A stretch of 64,000 nucleotides of DNA from Sodiomyces alkalinus F11 (GCF_003711515.1 NW_021167080.1:2191394-2255393); one strand, 5' to 3'. Positions 50,001 through 63,300 are shown, numbered from the stretch's first letter. Made by a program: numbers and translations. The notes: generated by a model from the sequence alone, not told the origin.

Positions 50001-50876
50001 ACTCCGTTTGGGCATCCCAGTGTGGCGTTGGTGTCGGCGTCGGTGTGTGATTCGACCTCGTATCACTGACAGACGCCGATCGCACCAGATGGCTAATCTT
50101 CTCTGAATCGAGACAAACGAGACATTAGTACTTTCTTTCCAGCCCTGGGCCGAGGTAGGAGCTCAAGGACTCACCGATATCCAAAACATTACCACCACGG
50201 CTCGTATCTAGATGTAGTGGCGCATTGCATGTCGGGCAGTATTGGGATTCAAACTCCCGGATAAACTCATAGAAACACGCCTCATGAGAAACATGGGAAC
50301 ATGAGAATTGTAGAATCCGTTCACCCCGGAGAGTATGTTCGAGGGGTTCTTCACAAACGGCGCATTCGCTCCCCACAAAAGTCCGTTCGCGTCGATTTCC
50401 CCTCCTGTCGGTGTTGGTTGTCATGGTGGCGGCGGTGCGAATGGTGTGTGATGTGCTTTCGGAAGATCGCCCCGAGCTGATAGAAGCGTTGGAACGGTGG
50501 GCAGGTCCACGAAAAGTGCCGGTAGCTATCGATTTGGCTAAATGGCGGGATGGAATCGTCAGCATCCGCGTAGTGAGCGCAAGACGGGAACCGCCAAAGC
50601 GGGAGACATATATGTGGAAAGACGAGCCGTGACAATCACCGCGCTGCCACAGATCGAGTCATGAAACATTCACTCACCCTTTTCAATTGATACTGAACCA
50701 TCCAGTTCGTAGTGGTTGGCCCCTGTCGCAGAGTACTTGGGTAACTTGGGACTGGCACGCCCCAAGGGGTCAAGCAAACCGAAATGAGCGTCCCTCCTAA
50801 GCCCAGGGGAATCAGCGTAGGCAGCAGCGCTGGCACTTCCGTAACCCTTCGGTCCCTTCCGCGATCGACTAAACAT
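47034..50876 (-). CDS. RING-PH-vWA scaffold protein (Far1/Ste5 type)
   Basis: 1137 residues from exons 50876-50678, 50537-50175, 50102-49427, 49347-49112, 49049-48341 and 48264-47034. Domain order: RING-H2 finger starting at C125 (CAVCEEPLEHTL, CSHVSHEAC, CPTC); disordered Ser/Pro/Thr region; PH-like domain about 412-525 (FGKLRLYGTLRVGKDKVSW to LKLWQQALLDL); von Willebrand A domain about 570-790 (VPIDVVVVVPISSSMQG, GLVTFGSG, LISDAS); Ser/Pro-rich C-terminus. In the vWA metal site PISSSM stands where DxSxS is usual, so metal binding is probably lost. This order matches Far1/Ste5, scaffolds linking G-beta-gamma, Cdc24 and the pheromone MAP kinase cascade. Exon 1 (MFSRSRKGPKGYGSAS) was joined by frame and an AG at TTTAG; the alternative start at 50565 would skip it. 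Function as a mating scaffold is an inference. Confidence 0.88.
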
Positions 50877-53800
50877 GAGGCGCTGCCAGCCAACGAGGGT
50901 TAGTCGTAGATGGCGATGCTGAAATCAGTTACCACGCCAACAATGAAGTCTTTTGAGCGGATGCAACAACCCTCGGATTGCCGACAAAGACGTTTTCAAG
51001 AGATGTTGAAACAGGAGGACTCTTCAAGACTGCAGCTCCAGATACATCAAGGGTTTGTAAACAGTTGCGGAGATGCCGGTGCTCTTGGTGACTTTCTGGA
51101 GGAATGGCTGATTGATTGGTTTGATTGTTAGGAAGAAAGGACGCAGAATGGTGATGAGTGTTAATTGTGTTCTCGCGTTGCTGTCGGTGAGTGGAACGAA
51201 GCACCTAGCAAATGGTGACAAGGTTATGTCCCTGTCCGGAAGTATCCAAATTTGCTGTGAATCTGCAAAGGCTCGGCAGGCTTTAATAAGGCATGGTTGC
51301 AAGTCGTTTCTGTCCCAATCGTGGAGTCCGGGAGTCAACTTTCTTCTGTCTGGAAGAATGGCGTGAAAGACGGCGCGGGGTACCAGGAGTTCAGAATGGT
51401 CAGGCTGGGTAGGGGAGGGCAGAAATGCTCTGAAGGAACTGCGATAATAAAACCACGGAGACGGAAACGAGTCGGACAGCGGGTTCGCCTGGAAAGTGGG
51501 GTTTGTTTCGGTCCTGGTCCTGTCGCGAGGGCTCGCTGATGTGTAGCACCCTCTGCGTCGTGTGGATGACTGAGACGGTGTGGTGAAGTAAGTAGATGAC
51601 AGCCCTGAAAGAGGCACCTCCTAGTCAGAGATGGCGATGCCCCGTCCCGTCCTGGTTCTTTCTGTCCAGCCCGTTTTTGTCCCGTCCTGTATTGTCCTCC
51701 GGGAGTGAACCCTGCGTCGAGGATCTGAGACCTTTGGAGCGGCAATCCCGAGATGGTGGTGTTCTGCGCTTCCGGGTCTTTTTTTGTTCCTTGACGGGGT
51801 CGAAACGTGGTCGAAAAAGGAGCAGCTGAAAGGGGTTCGGCAATGAATTGCTGGACAGGGAAGGGCAAATAGGGGGTAGTGTGTGAAGAGCGTAGAAACC
51901 CGCTGCTAGCGAAAGCCGAAGAGTTATGGGAAAGAAGGAGGGGGGAACCTTCTTGGGCAACACTAAGGTAGCTGGGATGGAAAGAGAGATTGGTCGGGGG
52001 TGTGGACTTTTTCGGGGGTCGGACGAGAAGGCACGTTCGTAACGAATGGTCGGTACCCGTGAGGCACCACGCACGTCCCCCAGCAGCCGGTAACTGTGGG
52101 TCAGGAGCATCAACGTCGGTACTGTGCCTGGGCTGGGGCCCCTTGCCCTCGCTCCATGGTTCTTGAGTAAGGTACTCATGGTTCTCAGGATAGGTACTTC
52201 GTAGTAATTTCAAACCATGGCGACATGGATTGGACGGGTTGAGGGGAGTGGGGTACTTTCACTATGACATGCGAAGTACCTCTGTACTTGTTAGGTACAA
52301 GTATGTATCTGGGTACCTAGCCGCCGGTGGAGACTCCCGGGGAGAACGTTACTGGAGATTCCCTTTGACGGAGGGTACACTTAGACCCGACCCGGCTCTT
52401 CCTTAATAAGCGACCCACGGCAGAGACATGCGCACATGTATGTTCCTAGGTACTTATACATAAATAAGTTCTTATCGGTTTAGGGAGGGGCCGGGATACA
52501 GTGGAACCTTAAATTCGTACTTCGTTTAACTTACCTTAGACTAGCAGGAAGGAGTAGGTATAGTTGTAGGCGTTTCTGCTATGTAAAGTGGAGCACGTAC
52601 GTTGTACTTATTATAGGCCGACTACCTTACTGGTGCTTAGCTGGCTGTACGATGTATTCCTCTTAATTCGACTGTCCAGCACCTTAGCAGAGAAGCGGGG
52701 AAAATAAAAAGAAAAGATAAAGAAAAAAAGGAAAGAAAAAAACCCCCGACATTGCTGATCTACGTTTGTACCTATCACTACGACAGGTATTGGGCATGTA
52801 TATGGCACGGACCTTCCACGGACCCTGTCCGATTAGTGGATATGGCTTTCCGTTAACTGGCTGGGAAGACGCGGGTCGAGAGGGAAACAGAAGCGAACTA
52901 TGGGGTAGTTACCTAAGGTACACGTACTACTTTAAGACTGGGGCCAGGTGATCGAAGATGAGCCGACGATGTAGGGATGCACTACGAAGAAGAAAATGAA
53001 GAAAGTGTACAGGGCGCATGGCGCATGGGCTTGCGCTAGCGGGTGACCTAGGCCATGTCTCTCCTAGAATCGCTTGGCGAAGAGGGGCTAATAACGAGCC
53101 GGTGGAAACGTCGAAGGGTGTTAAAAAACGTGTTTCTGAAGATAAGCTCGAAATCTTCAGGCCACTAGGTAGGTAGTCTGTACCTATCCGTAAGTATTCA
53201 GTACCGGTACATAGGATGTTCAACAGTTTGTATTTCTTACTGCTCGTCGATCAATGACAGAATATTGCTCCCAGTATGGGGCTCTGGCAAAAGGATCGAG
53301 GAGAATAGGGGCTATGCGGAATTGATAAGTCACTGCCTACCTACTGTCCAAGTACCCTATAGGACCTCCTACCTTAAAACATAAAGGAAGAAGAAGTAGG
53401 CTAAAGTAAGTCTCTCTTGACGGTAACTTTTCATACTTGGTGCGAAGTGCGACAGGACCGAATAGGTTTTCCTGCGGGTTGTCATTGTTACCTTTAGTTT
53501 CTCTGCGGCGGGCGGTAAAAGAAGGAAAGGGTTTGACAATGGAGAGCCCCGATAGTATGGTTGCGGAACAAAGCCGAGCCTTGCCGTCGGAATGTCTTGC
53601 CCTCGTCCGTTTCTTGGAACATTCCATGGATGCCCTCTCATCTATGCACGATAGATGAAGCCAGTGCATGCTTTTTGCTTTGACACGTACGTTGTATAGC
53701 ATAAGCCGAGTGTACACGCAAGTAATACTCCTTTAGGAGGCTAAGATACTGCGTGGGTCTAACTATGTGCTCCGTAAAGACCTCGACTTCTGTATGGAGT

Positions 53801-54060
53801 ATACGTGCAGCATCTATGCCCTCCAGCTCCTTATTGAACCTGGATAGCTTTAAATACTTCGTACAAACGCCGTGGGAAAAGCCTGAAGGGCTAGATGGCG
53901 ACTTATATATGGGGGCACCCCTAACGCATTCTCAGGGGGAGGACTCGGGGAATATGGAACGACAAGGGCTCCTGCCTAGTTAGTCGAGCTCCCTAGATCC
54001 CGGATATTAAGACTAAGGTAGTAGCTATTATTGCTATTTCGTAATTATCTATGTACTCTA

Positions 54061-54224
54061 TACCTACCCGGGTAGGGGTGGGTATAGGTCAGAGCTCGAA
54101 CAGAGAATTTTGCACTGACCAGAGCCAGGACAGAGATATCGCTGTCAACATAATGTTCTAAGACTTCGGACATCTGACCAGTCCATCGAGCTCTGACCTA
54201 TAACCAGCCAAACCCGGGTAGGTA
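54061..54224 (-). mobile_element. 164-bp MITE-like inverted-repeat element, copy C
   Basis: Reverse-oriented copy of the element at 10716. Both ends read TACCTACCCGGGT, so the terminal repeats are complete here: 13 perfect bases, 9 variable, then TATAGGTCAGAGCTCGA. The interior equals copy A without mismatch. Left flank ACTCTA and right flank CATATG; TA at both ends could be the target duplication. Confidence 0.87.
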
Positions 54225-57200
54225 CATATGTACTATGAGTACGAAGCGTACTCTTTCACCCCTCTTCCCGTCGTCTCTCCCTTCCTCCGAGCTGAATACT
54301 GCGAAGACAGAGACGAAAAATGATAGTGAGACTGGAGTACTCGTGAGAATGGAACCAAAAGCCAGGCTATACATATGTATGTAACCGTGCGCTTCAAGCT
54401 ATGATAAAGCTATGTAACTCTTATCCACCTCACAAGCTAGTCGCTGTCAAAATACCACAGTGTGAGAGAGGCGCTGATCCGTGCGAGACTAGACCTCTTC
54501 GATTTGCTCTCACTACACGTGTACCGTAGAACGAAAACTGCCAGAAATTTCGATAATAGATCTGCGAACTAATACTATAAGCACGTTGTACGTTGTATTC
54601 GTAGTATCTTTGGCTGGTATGTCAGGGGCTGGGCACCTGTGTACAACGTATCTCGATGCAGCTTTGGAAGAGGTTGGTGAAGAACGGCCCAGTTCTCCAT
54701 TCGGGACGGTCAGTGCCGAGCCTACCAGTCTTGTTTCGACAAGACCAGGGGGCGCACAAAGCCAGCTAGGAATGGCTAGGGGCCCCCGCTATGGGCAAGG
54801 ATGTCAGGGGAGTCCGTAAGGGGGTGGCTGGCCGAGGCGGAAGGCAGCTCTCTCTGCCCCGGTAGTACATACATACAACGTACAACGTACACACAAATTT
54901 CAATGGGACCGTCGAAAAAACCTCGACTGATTACATTCATGCCCTTGGTCCTGCGACGGTCCTACGCCTCTTCTTTTCTCTGTTTCCATTCTTCTTTTGC
55001 ACGCATTCCGTACATAATGCAGGGCAGTGGTGTCAGCGCGACGACGAGGCGCCCGCATGCAGTACGGGTAAGGAGGTATATGTACTGGCCACCCAAGGAA
55101 TTTGGTAACATGTCGACTGCGCTTGCTTCCTGCTTTTGGTCAAGGTCACATTGAAGGAATCGATTAGAAAAGTGTATGCGACGCCGAGAGCGTACATCGA
55201 TTGCTACGACGAAAAGGAGACCAGTCAGCAGTGCCGAGTCATCCTAAGGAGGCGTTTCCCTGTGTATTGAGTTGCAATGGGATATTTCTCTACAACGTAC
55301 ATGAGCAGTCTGGTTATGGGAGGCAAATCAGAATTTCATCGCAGGAGATTTTGTGGGTGTGCTGGCTTCCGTCGTCCGGCTCGGCTCTGCTCCTGCTGCA
55401 TAATACCCTAAGATCCTAACCAGATCCACAACGATTCGGGGTGGTGCCTCATAACACATGCAACTGAGCAGTCGGCCTTCTTGATGGGTAGTAGACCGTG
55501 GGGGTGGCACACGGCAACACCGACTGGCAGATGACGATTTGGTGTTACACGTCCATGATGGCGTCCTATCTTGGTGCGGTGTGGCACGCAATCATACGTC
55601 GAGGGAGACGTACGAAGTAGTCGGTGACAACACTAGAAAGGTTGATGTAAGACTCAAGGCACGGGGAGGGCGGGTGTCCAGCGACGTTTCGCTGAACCCG
55701 GATACGCGCGTGTCACCAAGTCGGACACCACATCTGTTCAGTGCTGGGATTCTAGAGAACGCATACCGTCATCGGGTTGCGCCGTCCTCTTCCTTCACTC
55801 ACATTTAAAGGGTCGTCTAGTTGGCGCGCTGGTAGTTCAGTCGCAAGGAATGTGCTGCGTCACGACTAGTCGTCCCCAAGAAACCGACAAAGGCGCAGGA
55901 GGCGCATCGGGAAGATCTGGATTACAGATCTCGTAGGTAGGATTGATGACGCGCATGAAGGATCAAGGGGAGGAAGATGGGAGCCAACAGGATCATCTCG
56001 TGCACGAGGAACTTGCCACGCAGTGCAAACCTGATGAGGAGCAGCACCCATATTACGATGCATCCGTACGAAGTAGCAGATGCAAGTTGGTAAGTAATTA
56101 ATTAAAAGGCGAACAACCTGTTCCGCCTCTGGGCAGGAGATCCCGCTCGGAAGAGACCGAAAACGTGTCAGACCCCTGTCCCGCTTCTAAGGTACTTCGT
56201 ACAGAGTAAAAGGCCTACGAACCTATCAAGTGCCTCTGTTGGCCCCCTGCCGTCTCCGAGACTATCGGGAAGTGGGAAGTACAGCTCGTAGACGGAAATA
56301 TGTACGCTGACTTCGCAGTCCGCGTGCCGTGGTAGACTGAAGATTTCGCTGGATAAGGTATGTTCAATTGAGATACGTTGTACATGTACATATACAAAAA
56401 CATATAGATGTGCAGTGTAACTGGAAGGGATGTCAAAAGATAGACGCGGCATAGCCTACGGAAACCTACTGTTTGTCAATTCCCGTATGTATGCCTTTCG
56501 GATGCGAAATATGCGATGGATACAACGGTATATCGCCAGGCTTGGAGCATTTTGCATTAATAACATCTGTACGAATGGAGATGGCATAATACCGCAGGCA
56601 TCCGTTCGTGTAACGCCCCGTGGGCATGGATTGATGTCGAATAGCAGAATAGGTATGGGCGACCCAAACTCGAACTTCAATATAACCACGGGCACCAATG
56701 TTCACTTCAGGAATAACCTACTCCTTCGTACGAAGTAAGTATGCATTTCGTAATTACTACCGACCTCATTCTTCCGAGTAACTGAGCTAGCTAAAGGGAA
56801 TGCGGGAAAAGCACCGTCGGAGACTATGACTCGCTGACCGTCTGTCTTCTATCCGACAGGGCGTCCCCTGCAGCACGAACCGGCAAGTGCTCCTGTTCTT
56901 GGATAGGTAGGTAGCTTTGATTCTTTGTACTTCTTCGTACATCCTACATACATAGGCACTACCTGGGGCGGGTGTCCGTAATTAAACACACAATAATTAT
57001 CCGTACTTGGTGGGCAAAGTCCCCAAGTCGGCACTGAGAAGTGCCTGGACTTGAGTGGCGTAGAAAGAGGCTTTACTTATCCATACATCGTAACCCAAAT
57101 GAAAAGAAGGTGGGCAGAAGACGCAACAATACGCGAGCCGTTTGTAAGAACCTGCCCTTCTCGCTTGTCTCAGGTCGAGAAGAAGAAGAAGAAAAAACGT

Positions 57201-58193
57201 GATTCCTGCGTAGTGGTAATGCCAAGCTGGTTAGTTGGGGTTCGTCTGTCAATAGACTCTGGTCGATCTGATCGGCTAGCCAGTATTTGGGTGAGGTCTA
57301 TGTGTTGGACAGGGTTCCCCTCTGTTCGATACGCAGACTAAGGTGTTCCCCAGCTTTTCAATCTCGTCAGTTTGTCTCAGTACACTAGAAGGTCAACTTT
57401 GACCGAAGGTAAGGTCAATGGCAGGACAGGTACTCGTAGAGGTTGGGCAATATCCTGCAATGCGTACTCCGTCAGGCGTAGGTCGGTACCTGGAATAGAT
57501 AGTAAGTAGTGAAATTGTCATATGACGGCAGTACGGATATAGATCAAGGATCACATCACTCTTTTCCGCATTCCTTGCATCATTCCAGGTTGTGGACTCG
57601 CTGAGACGAACGATCAATGTCATAGGAGATTCGAGGTCAAAATGGGCTAGATCCGAAGCAACGGAAAATAATCGTCCCGGATCGGCAACGTCAACCCCAA
57701 GGCCTTCCAGCGTCATTGGAATGAACGCATGGCATCAAGGTAAACTACACTACAGACTATTTTCTTATAATACCTGGTACTCCGTGGCATTGCTTTTTCT
57801 TTATGTAATCCCGCACAAGGGGATGATTGCTTACAAGTACGGGGTTCGAGGAACCGCAAACTCGAGCCAGACAGCCCACCGCAGCGTCCAGTCTATCCCA
57901 AAGACCTCTGGCAAACATATCTAAGTAGGTATTACTCCAGGCTAGTGGCCGTAAACCTAGACATCAACGTCTCGGACAACTCACCATGCATTGTGTCGAC
58001 TGAGAACTCGGGTGCGATGGTTAGGTAAGGTATCCATCTGTCTCTCAGCGTCAAGGTTTTCTCGGGGTCGGAAAAATAGGGTGAAGCATCCTGACTAGAA
58101 CTACCAGATTTTCTGACTGGCGTCCAGACGCCGATAGCTGCCAGGACCAGATGATCAGTTCTGCAAAATTGATGGATGCATTTACTCCGTATA

Positions 58194-58358
58194 TACCTAC
58201 CCGGGTTTGGCTGGTTATAGGTCAGAGCTCGATAGACTGGTCAGATGTCGTAAGTCTTAGAACATTATGTTGACAGCGATATCTCTGTCCTGGCTCTGGT
58301 CAGTGTAAAATTCTCTGTTCGAGCTCTGACCTATACCCCCCCCCTAACCGGGTAGGTA
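58194..58358 (+). mobile_element. 165-bp MITE-like inverted-repeat element, copy B
   Basis: Same orientation as copy A. It carries a few changes: GATGGACT to GATAGACT, TGTCCGAAG to TGTCGTAAG and GTGCAAAA to GTGTAAAA, plus changes in the C run near the right end. Two of these are C-to-T or G-to-A transitions, as RIP would give. It lies about 180 bp from the start of the AT-rich block. Confidence 0.85.
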
Positions 58359-58539
58359 ATGGCCATAACTGAAACAACAATGTTTGGTAATCATGCGGAT
58401 GATCCTTTTCATCGAGTCCTAAACTACTTTATTATGGCTATTGCTGCAGCTCTTAGTCGAGGGTAGCTTTTTTTCGTTTGCAGAGGCTGGAAGCGGCGTT
58501 GTTCACGTTTGATACCGCCATAGGTAAGGTAGAGCAGAT

Positions 58540-60309
58540 ATTAACACTACGATAACTTCTTTTTAGCTTTGTTATTTATGTTGAATTAACGGGAGCGTGC
58601 TTGTAGGGAGCGTTGATTCAGGAAATATATAATTATATTATATATAAAAGAGAAAGAAAAAGGGGGCGGGTATACGTGTCCTAAATATATCTACCACCTT
58701 CTAAGCGTGGATAATAAGGCACCTCTAACTAATAGGAGAGCACTATACCGTGGCTCACGTGATAGAATATAATATACCCCCGAATTATTACGCCGTGATT
58801 AGCGGAACGATTACTTAGCCTAACCTTAACCTAGCCTTATTTTTAACCTTAAAATAGCCTTAAAGGGTCGTATAATACCCTTAATATCGAGTTAAAAGGC
58901 AGGAATAAAAGCTATAAAATAGTAAAGAATATAATAATAGTAGTAAATAATAAAGGAAAAGTGCTATTAATAGTAATAGTAAATAGGTAATAGTAAGGCC
59001 TTTCGTAGATAAATTAAAGGCGTTATACCGGCGTTTTAGAGCTTTTGGATCCTCCCTCTTAGAACCTCTTATGCCGTTATTTTTTCGAGGATTTTAACGA
59101 TCTTAAACTAATTTTTCTATAATTTTTCTATTAATAGTAATAAAAATAATAATAATAGCGATATAATAAGTATCGGAGCTTTATTTTTAGTAGCGCGTGC
59201 TAAGTAGTAGCGTTATTTAGGCTCCTCCTACTCTCTCGGCGGTTACTCGTGCGGCTACGGCGAAGAAGGCTTCGTCTAATAGCGTTAAGAAGAATAAGAA
59301 TAAGGGTGCTAGTAAAAAGAGTGCTGCTATAAGTTATTTTAGCGCGTTTATTCTGGATCTAATTACTCTAGACCTTAGCTGATTCCTAATAGACTGCTAA
59401 GGGTAGTGGTAATAATAATAATAACGATACCGACGACGATTTTAATCTAGTCCTATTCAAACCGCCCTGTCTCGAATACGTAAAGGGTATTTATTCTGGA
59501 AAATAGCACTCCTTTAATTCCTATATTTCCGTTCCTAAGCGCTCTAATAGGTACTAAAAGTATAAGGATAAAAACTATATATACCACCCTCTATAAGTTC
59601 TTACCCCCTATCTAAGGCGCTTTACGATCGTACTCGTATACTTTATTTCGTATTAGCTCGAAGATATATACGCTATTAATCTTTACGACCGCTAACCTAT
59701 ACTTATAGTTTTTCTGGCCTTATCTTATTAGTTAAAATTCTATTCGACTATATTATAATCCGAAAAATCGATAAAGACTTAGAGGATAATAATTAGAAGG
59801 TGCGTTTATCGCTTTATTTCTAAGGATAAAAGCTCTAACTAACTAATCTCGCGTAGTTCTTCGCTAAGCTTAAATAAACGGTAAAGTTTATAATTAAGTT
59901 AATAAAGGATAAAGAAAATAAGAAGTTCTTTAAAGAGGCGGAGCTTAAAGGAGCTTCTAACCAGGGTCCTAGTACGCCGACCACTACCTCTACCTCCTAG
60001 CTTACAGGGGTTATAATAGATATTTTACGGGAAAACGGTTTTATTATTACTCCTCCGGCTAAAGGAAACGGCGTAAATATTACGCAGGACGGTGCTTAGG
60101 ATAGCACTAATAAAGCTTAGTAAATTATCTAGTATACTCCTTTTTATATTTTATATTTTGCTTTTAGGTTTTGGCCTAGTGTTTTAGTATTATAATAATA
60201 AGATACCTTTTTTACTGAATTAATTATACCGCCGGTATACGGTACGCCTAAGGCGCAGGACTTTTAAACTTAACTGCTTCTTTCTACCCCCTCCGTGCAC
60301 TAATTATAT
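58540..60309. other. AT-rich, RIP-like block of unknown origin flanking the Copia remnant
   Basis: Base composition switches near 58540 from ordinary to strongly AT-rich with dense TA steps, TAA and TAG. Between about 59221 and 60120 the plus strand has stretches that look once coding: a Lys/Ala/Ser-rich run at 59221-59340 (AKKASSNSVKKNKNKGASKK) and a run at 59880-60110 ending in GNGVNITQDGA, interrupted by TAA/TAG. A gag-like or unrelated element is possible. TGTTGAATTAA at 58578 could be an LTR edge, but no matching end was found. No function assigned. Confidence 0.55.
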
Positions 60310-63300
60310 TAAGATATACTCGGAAGTTCTCGAATTTTTATCGTGGAAGTACTTTTATTAATCCGTCCGCTAGTATTAAATTCGTAGTAAGATATACGAC
60401 TCTAAATAATCCTTTTACGTTCTCTTACCTTACCTAAAAACGCTATATATCTATATAATAAAGCCTAGTCTTAATCCTAAAGCTATTATCAACTATTAGG
60501 CGTATCGTTTACGTGTTATCGTAGTGGATATCCTAAAGAGATTCTGGATTAAAGCGTATTTTAACGAAAAGACGCTTTAAACCTATTATTTCCTTCGCCA
60601 CTTACTCTAAAGCGAGTAGCTCTACTTCGGTTATAGACGTTATTACCGTTACTTACCTTATTACTTTCTATATAACTAATCCACTAAATAGGCTAATAAA
60701 GTAACCCTATAAAGATCTTCGTATATCTAAATCGTCTATAAAAAAGGCGTTATTTACGATAACTATCGCCTATAAACTAGTACTTAATCCGTACTAAATC
60801 GAGAGGTCCCTTATTATAAATAAATAGCGGATAGCTTAGTCTACCGCCTTATAGTGGTCGGGAGAGGGGTTTCTAAGAAAGCGGGAGAGGATAAAGGCGG
60901 CGAATACTATATTAGGACGTATTATAACTACTATATAAAGTACTAATCCGATCTTTTCTTAATAAGATTTAATCTTTTAAGCGGTGGCTTTATCTTCTCT
61001 TTTCTAGTATTCCATAACGGGAATAGGGATTACTAGGTAGGTATTTAGAGCGTCTAATTTAAACCTAGCTACGATCTTTTCGATATATAAGTTATAGGAG
61101 AGGAAAACCTTATATCTAGGGCGATCTTAAGTAATCTTCATACCTAAAAACTAATCGGCTTCCCCTTTTTCCGATACCTCGAACCTTATTTCAATCCCTT
61201 CGATAATCCTAAGGCCGTTTATAGCAGTATCTTTATAAAATAATACAAGAATATCGTCTATAAAGAAGATAACGAATACGTCTTAAGCCTTAGAATAGAA
61301 TAGACATAGTTTTTCCTTACTAGCCTTTATCTCTAAGTCTATTAGGGTGGCTATAAAGGTCTAGAACTATAGTCTAGGCGAGTCGCGTAGTCTATATAGT
61401 GTTTTATCGAGCTCTAAGCACTTATTAGACTACTTAAATCTATCAGGAAGTTCGTATATAACGGGCGTTCCTATTTTACTCCTCTAAGCGTTAACGAAGG
61501 CGTTAACAATATTAAGTTACTTAATCTCTAGATTAAACTAAGTAGCCAGGGCTATAATAATATAAAAAGATTATATAGCGAGTATTACTATATAGGTTCC
61601 CTCTATTATTAAGCTCTCCTATAAATCCCCTTGAATATATAAGCGTGCCTTATATCGTTTAAGATATCCGTCTTAGTCAAACTTATAGGTAAAAACCCAC
61701 TTTAACAGAAAAGGCTTTAACTTCGCCTCTAAGCGCTTAATTTCCCTCTATGTACGCTTCTTAATTAGCTTATTTACCTCTTTCTACGCGGTTTCCTTAA
61801 ACCGTTTATATATTAGGTAGTTAGTAAGCTCCCGCTAATACCTTAATATAGCCTTTAGGTAGTTACGATAAACCCTACTATCGATTAAGGGCTTCGGTAA
61901 CATTATAGCCTCTCTTTTAGTATTTAAGCGGGTATTTATTTTAGTATCGGCTACTCTAAGAATTATTAAATTAAAGGTTAGAAGCCGTTTTAGCCTATCC
62001 TAGCGCTCTTTTTATTAATTAGATAAGAAAAAGATATAAGTTAAAGATATATCTAGCTCTGTCTAATATATCGGTGGATTAATCCGAATAATCTTTCCTT
62101 AAGCACGGCGATCGGTGATTCTTATACTAACGCGCGTTACTTCCTTTCCTAATGTACTCTTTTTCCTTTAGTGGGCGGTTACCTTAGGAGTCGGTCGGAT
62201 AAGTAGTTTAGATCCGGACGCTATAGTACGGCTAATACTATAGTACGGATTAGGGGTAGCTAGTCCCTATACTATCGCCTACGTACTCCTTTCTATAGTT
62301 AAAATCGTCGAAGTATCCGTATTAAGCTCTAGTATATATAATCCTAGCGTATCAGTTACAGTATCTTCTTAGGTAACCGCTCCATTATCTTATTAGTCAG
62401 AAGAATTATTAATTAAGAGTTCCTCCGAAGACTACGGCTCTACGCTTATAACCTAAAGATTCCTGCTCTAAGGATTAGGTATTACGCGTGGGGTTTAAAG
62501 TCCTGTTACGGGCAGTTCGGGTGTACTAAGTACGTCTATATCTAGTAGTAGCGAAGAAGCGTTTATTTATACCTTTACTACTCCTACCCCCGAGTTCGAA
62601 CCCGTAGACTATACTTATTCTTTAGAAGGTACGCTATTGATTAATCTACTTAAAGGGTAGGCCTATAAGATAAAGTCGTTATCTTTATCTTCTTATATTT
62701 CGTAAGTTATAAGCTAGTTCCTCGCTTTAGGCTCCGGGATCCATTCTGCTTCTTCGAGCTATAGTTTATAAAATAGCTGCTCGTTAAACTATATATTACG
62801 CATTATAATAACCTTTTAAAGCTATAGAATCTATACTCGATAAATATTATAGGTAATATAACCTATAAGATACCTAATATATCCCCTTAATTAAACCTTA
62901 TATAGTTTTCTATTCCTCTTAGCCTCCTTATCCCTTACTATTAAATAGGCGTAGTAGCTATAGATATAAATACTACTCTAATTAGGGCGTAGGTCGGCTA
63001 TATACTCTCTTACCGAAATCGGCGTATTATCTCTAAACCATAAGTCGAGGATTTCTACTGAGGATTTCTATCCGTGGCGTTATAAGGGACTTCTATTATA
63101 TAATAACGCTACTATTCTAATGCTTTCTAGCTATTTATCTAGTAGAATTCCTACTCCGTTAAGTATAGCGTTAGACTTTATAATAATTAGTTAACCGGCT
63201 CTCTCGCTGCCTCCGTTCGGTTTAGAGGTATAGGGCGGTATAATTTCTATATCGATCCCTTAACTACTCGTCTATAGCTAGGTTATTAAATCCCCTACTA

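Larger units (their letters stand above)
50877..58539. other. Gene-poor region, 7.7 kb
   Basis: No conserved coding frame on either strand. The first 1.3 kb is pyrimidine-rich on the minus strand and holds a 292-codon minus frame (52213-51335) that overlaps other long frames and looks like leader or promoter sequence of the RING-PH-vWA gene. The rest has AGGTACCT/TACGGAGTA words (52280-52320, 53160-53210), ACGTACAACGTAC strings near 54870, and two copies of the 165-bp element. It leads directly into the AT-rich transposon block. Confidence 0.6.

Noticed and set aside
51335..52213. 292-codon minus-strand open frame
   Set aside because: No start context, domain or conserved motif; other frames are also open here because the strand is pyrimidine-rich. 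More likely leader or promoter of the RING-PH-vWA gene.
58578..58590. TGTTGAATTAA as possible LTR start
   Set aside because: No partner end or second LTR visible inside the window, so the claim cannot be supported.
60330..60840. Plus-strand frame interrupted only by TAA/TAG, looking like a Gln-rich coding region
   Set aside because: It is the antisense of the Copia RNase H, whose minus-strand motifs are unmistakable.
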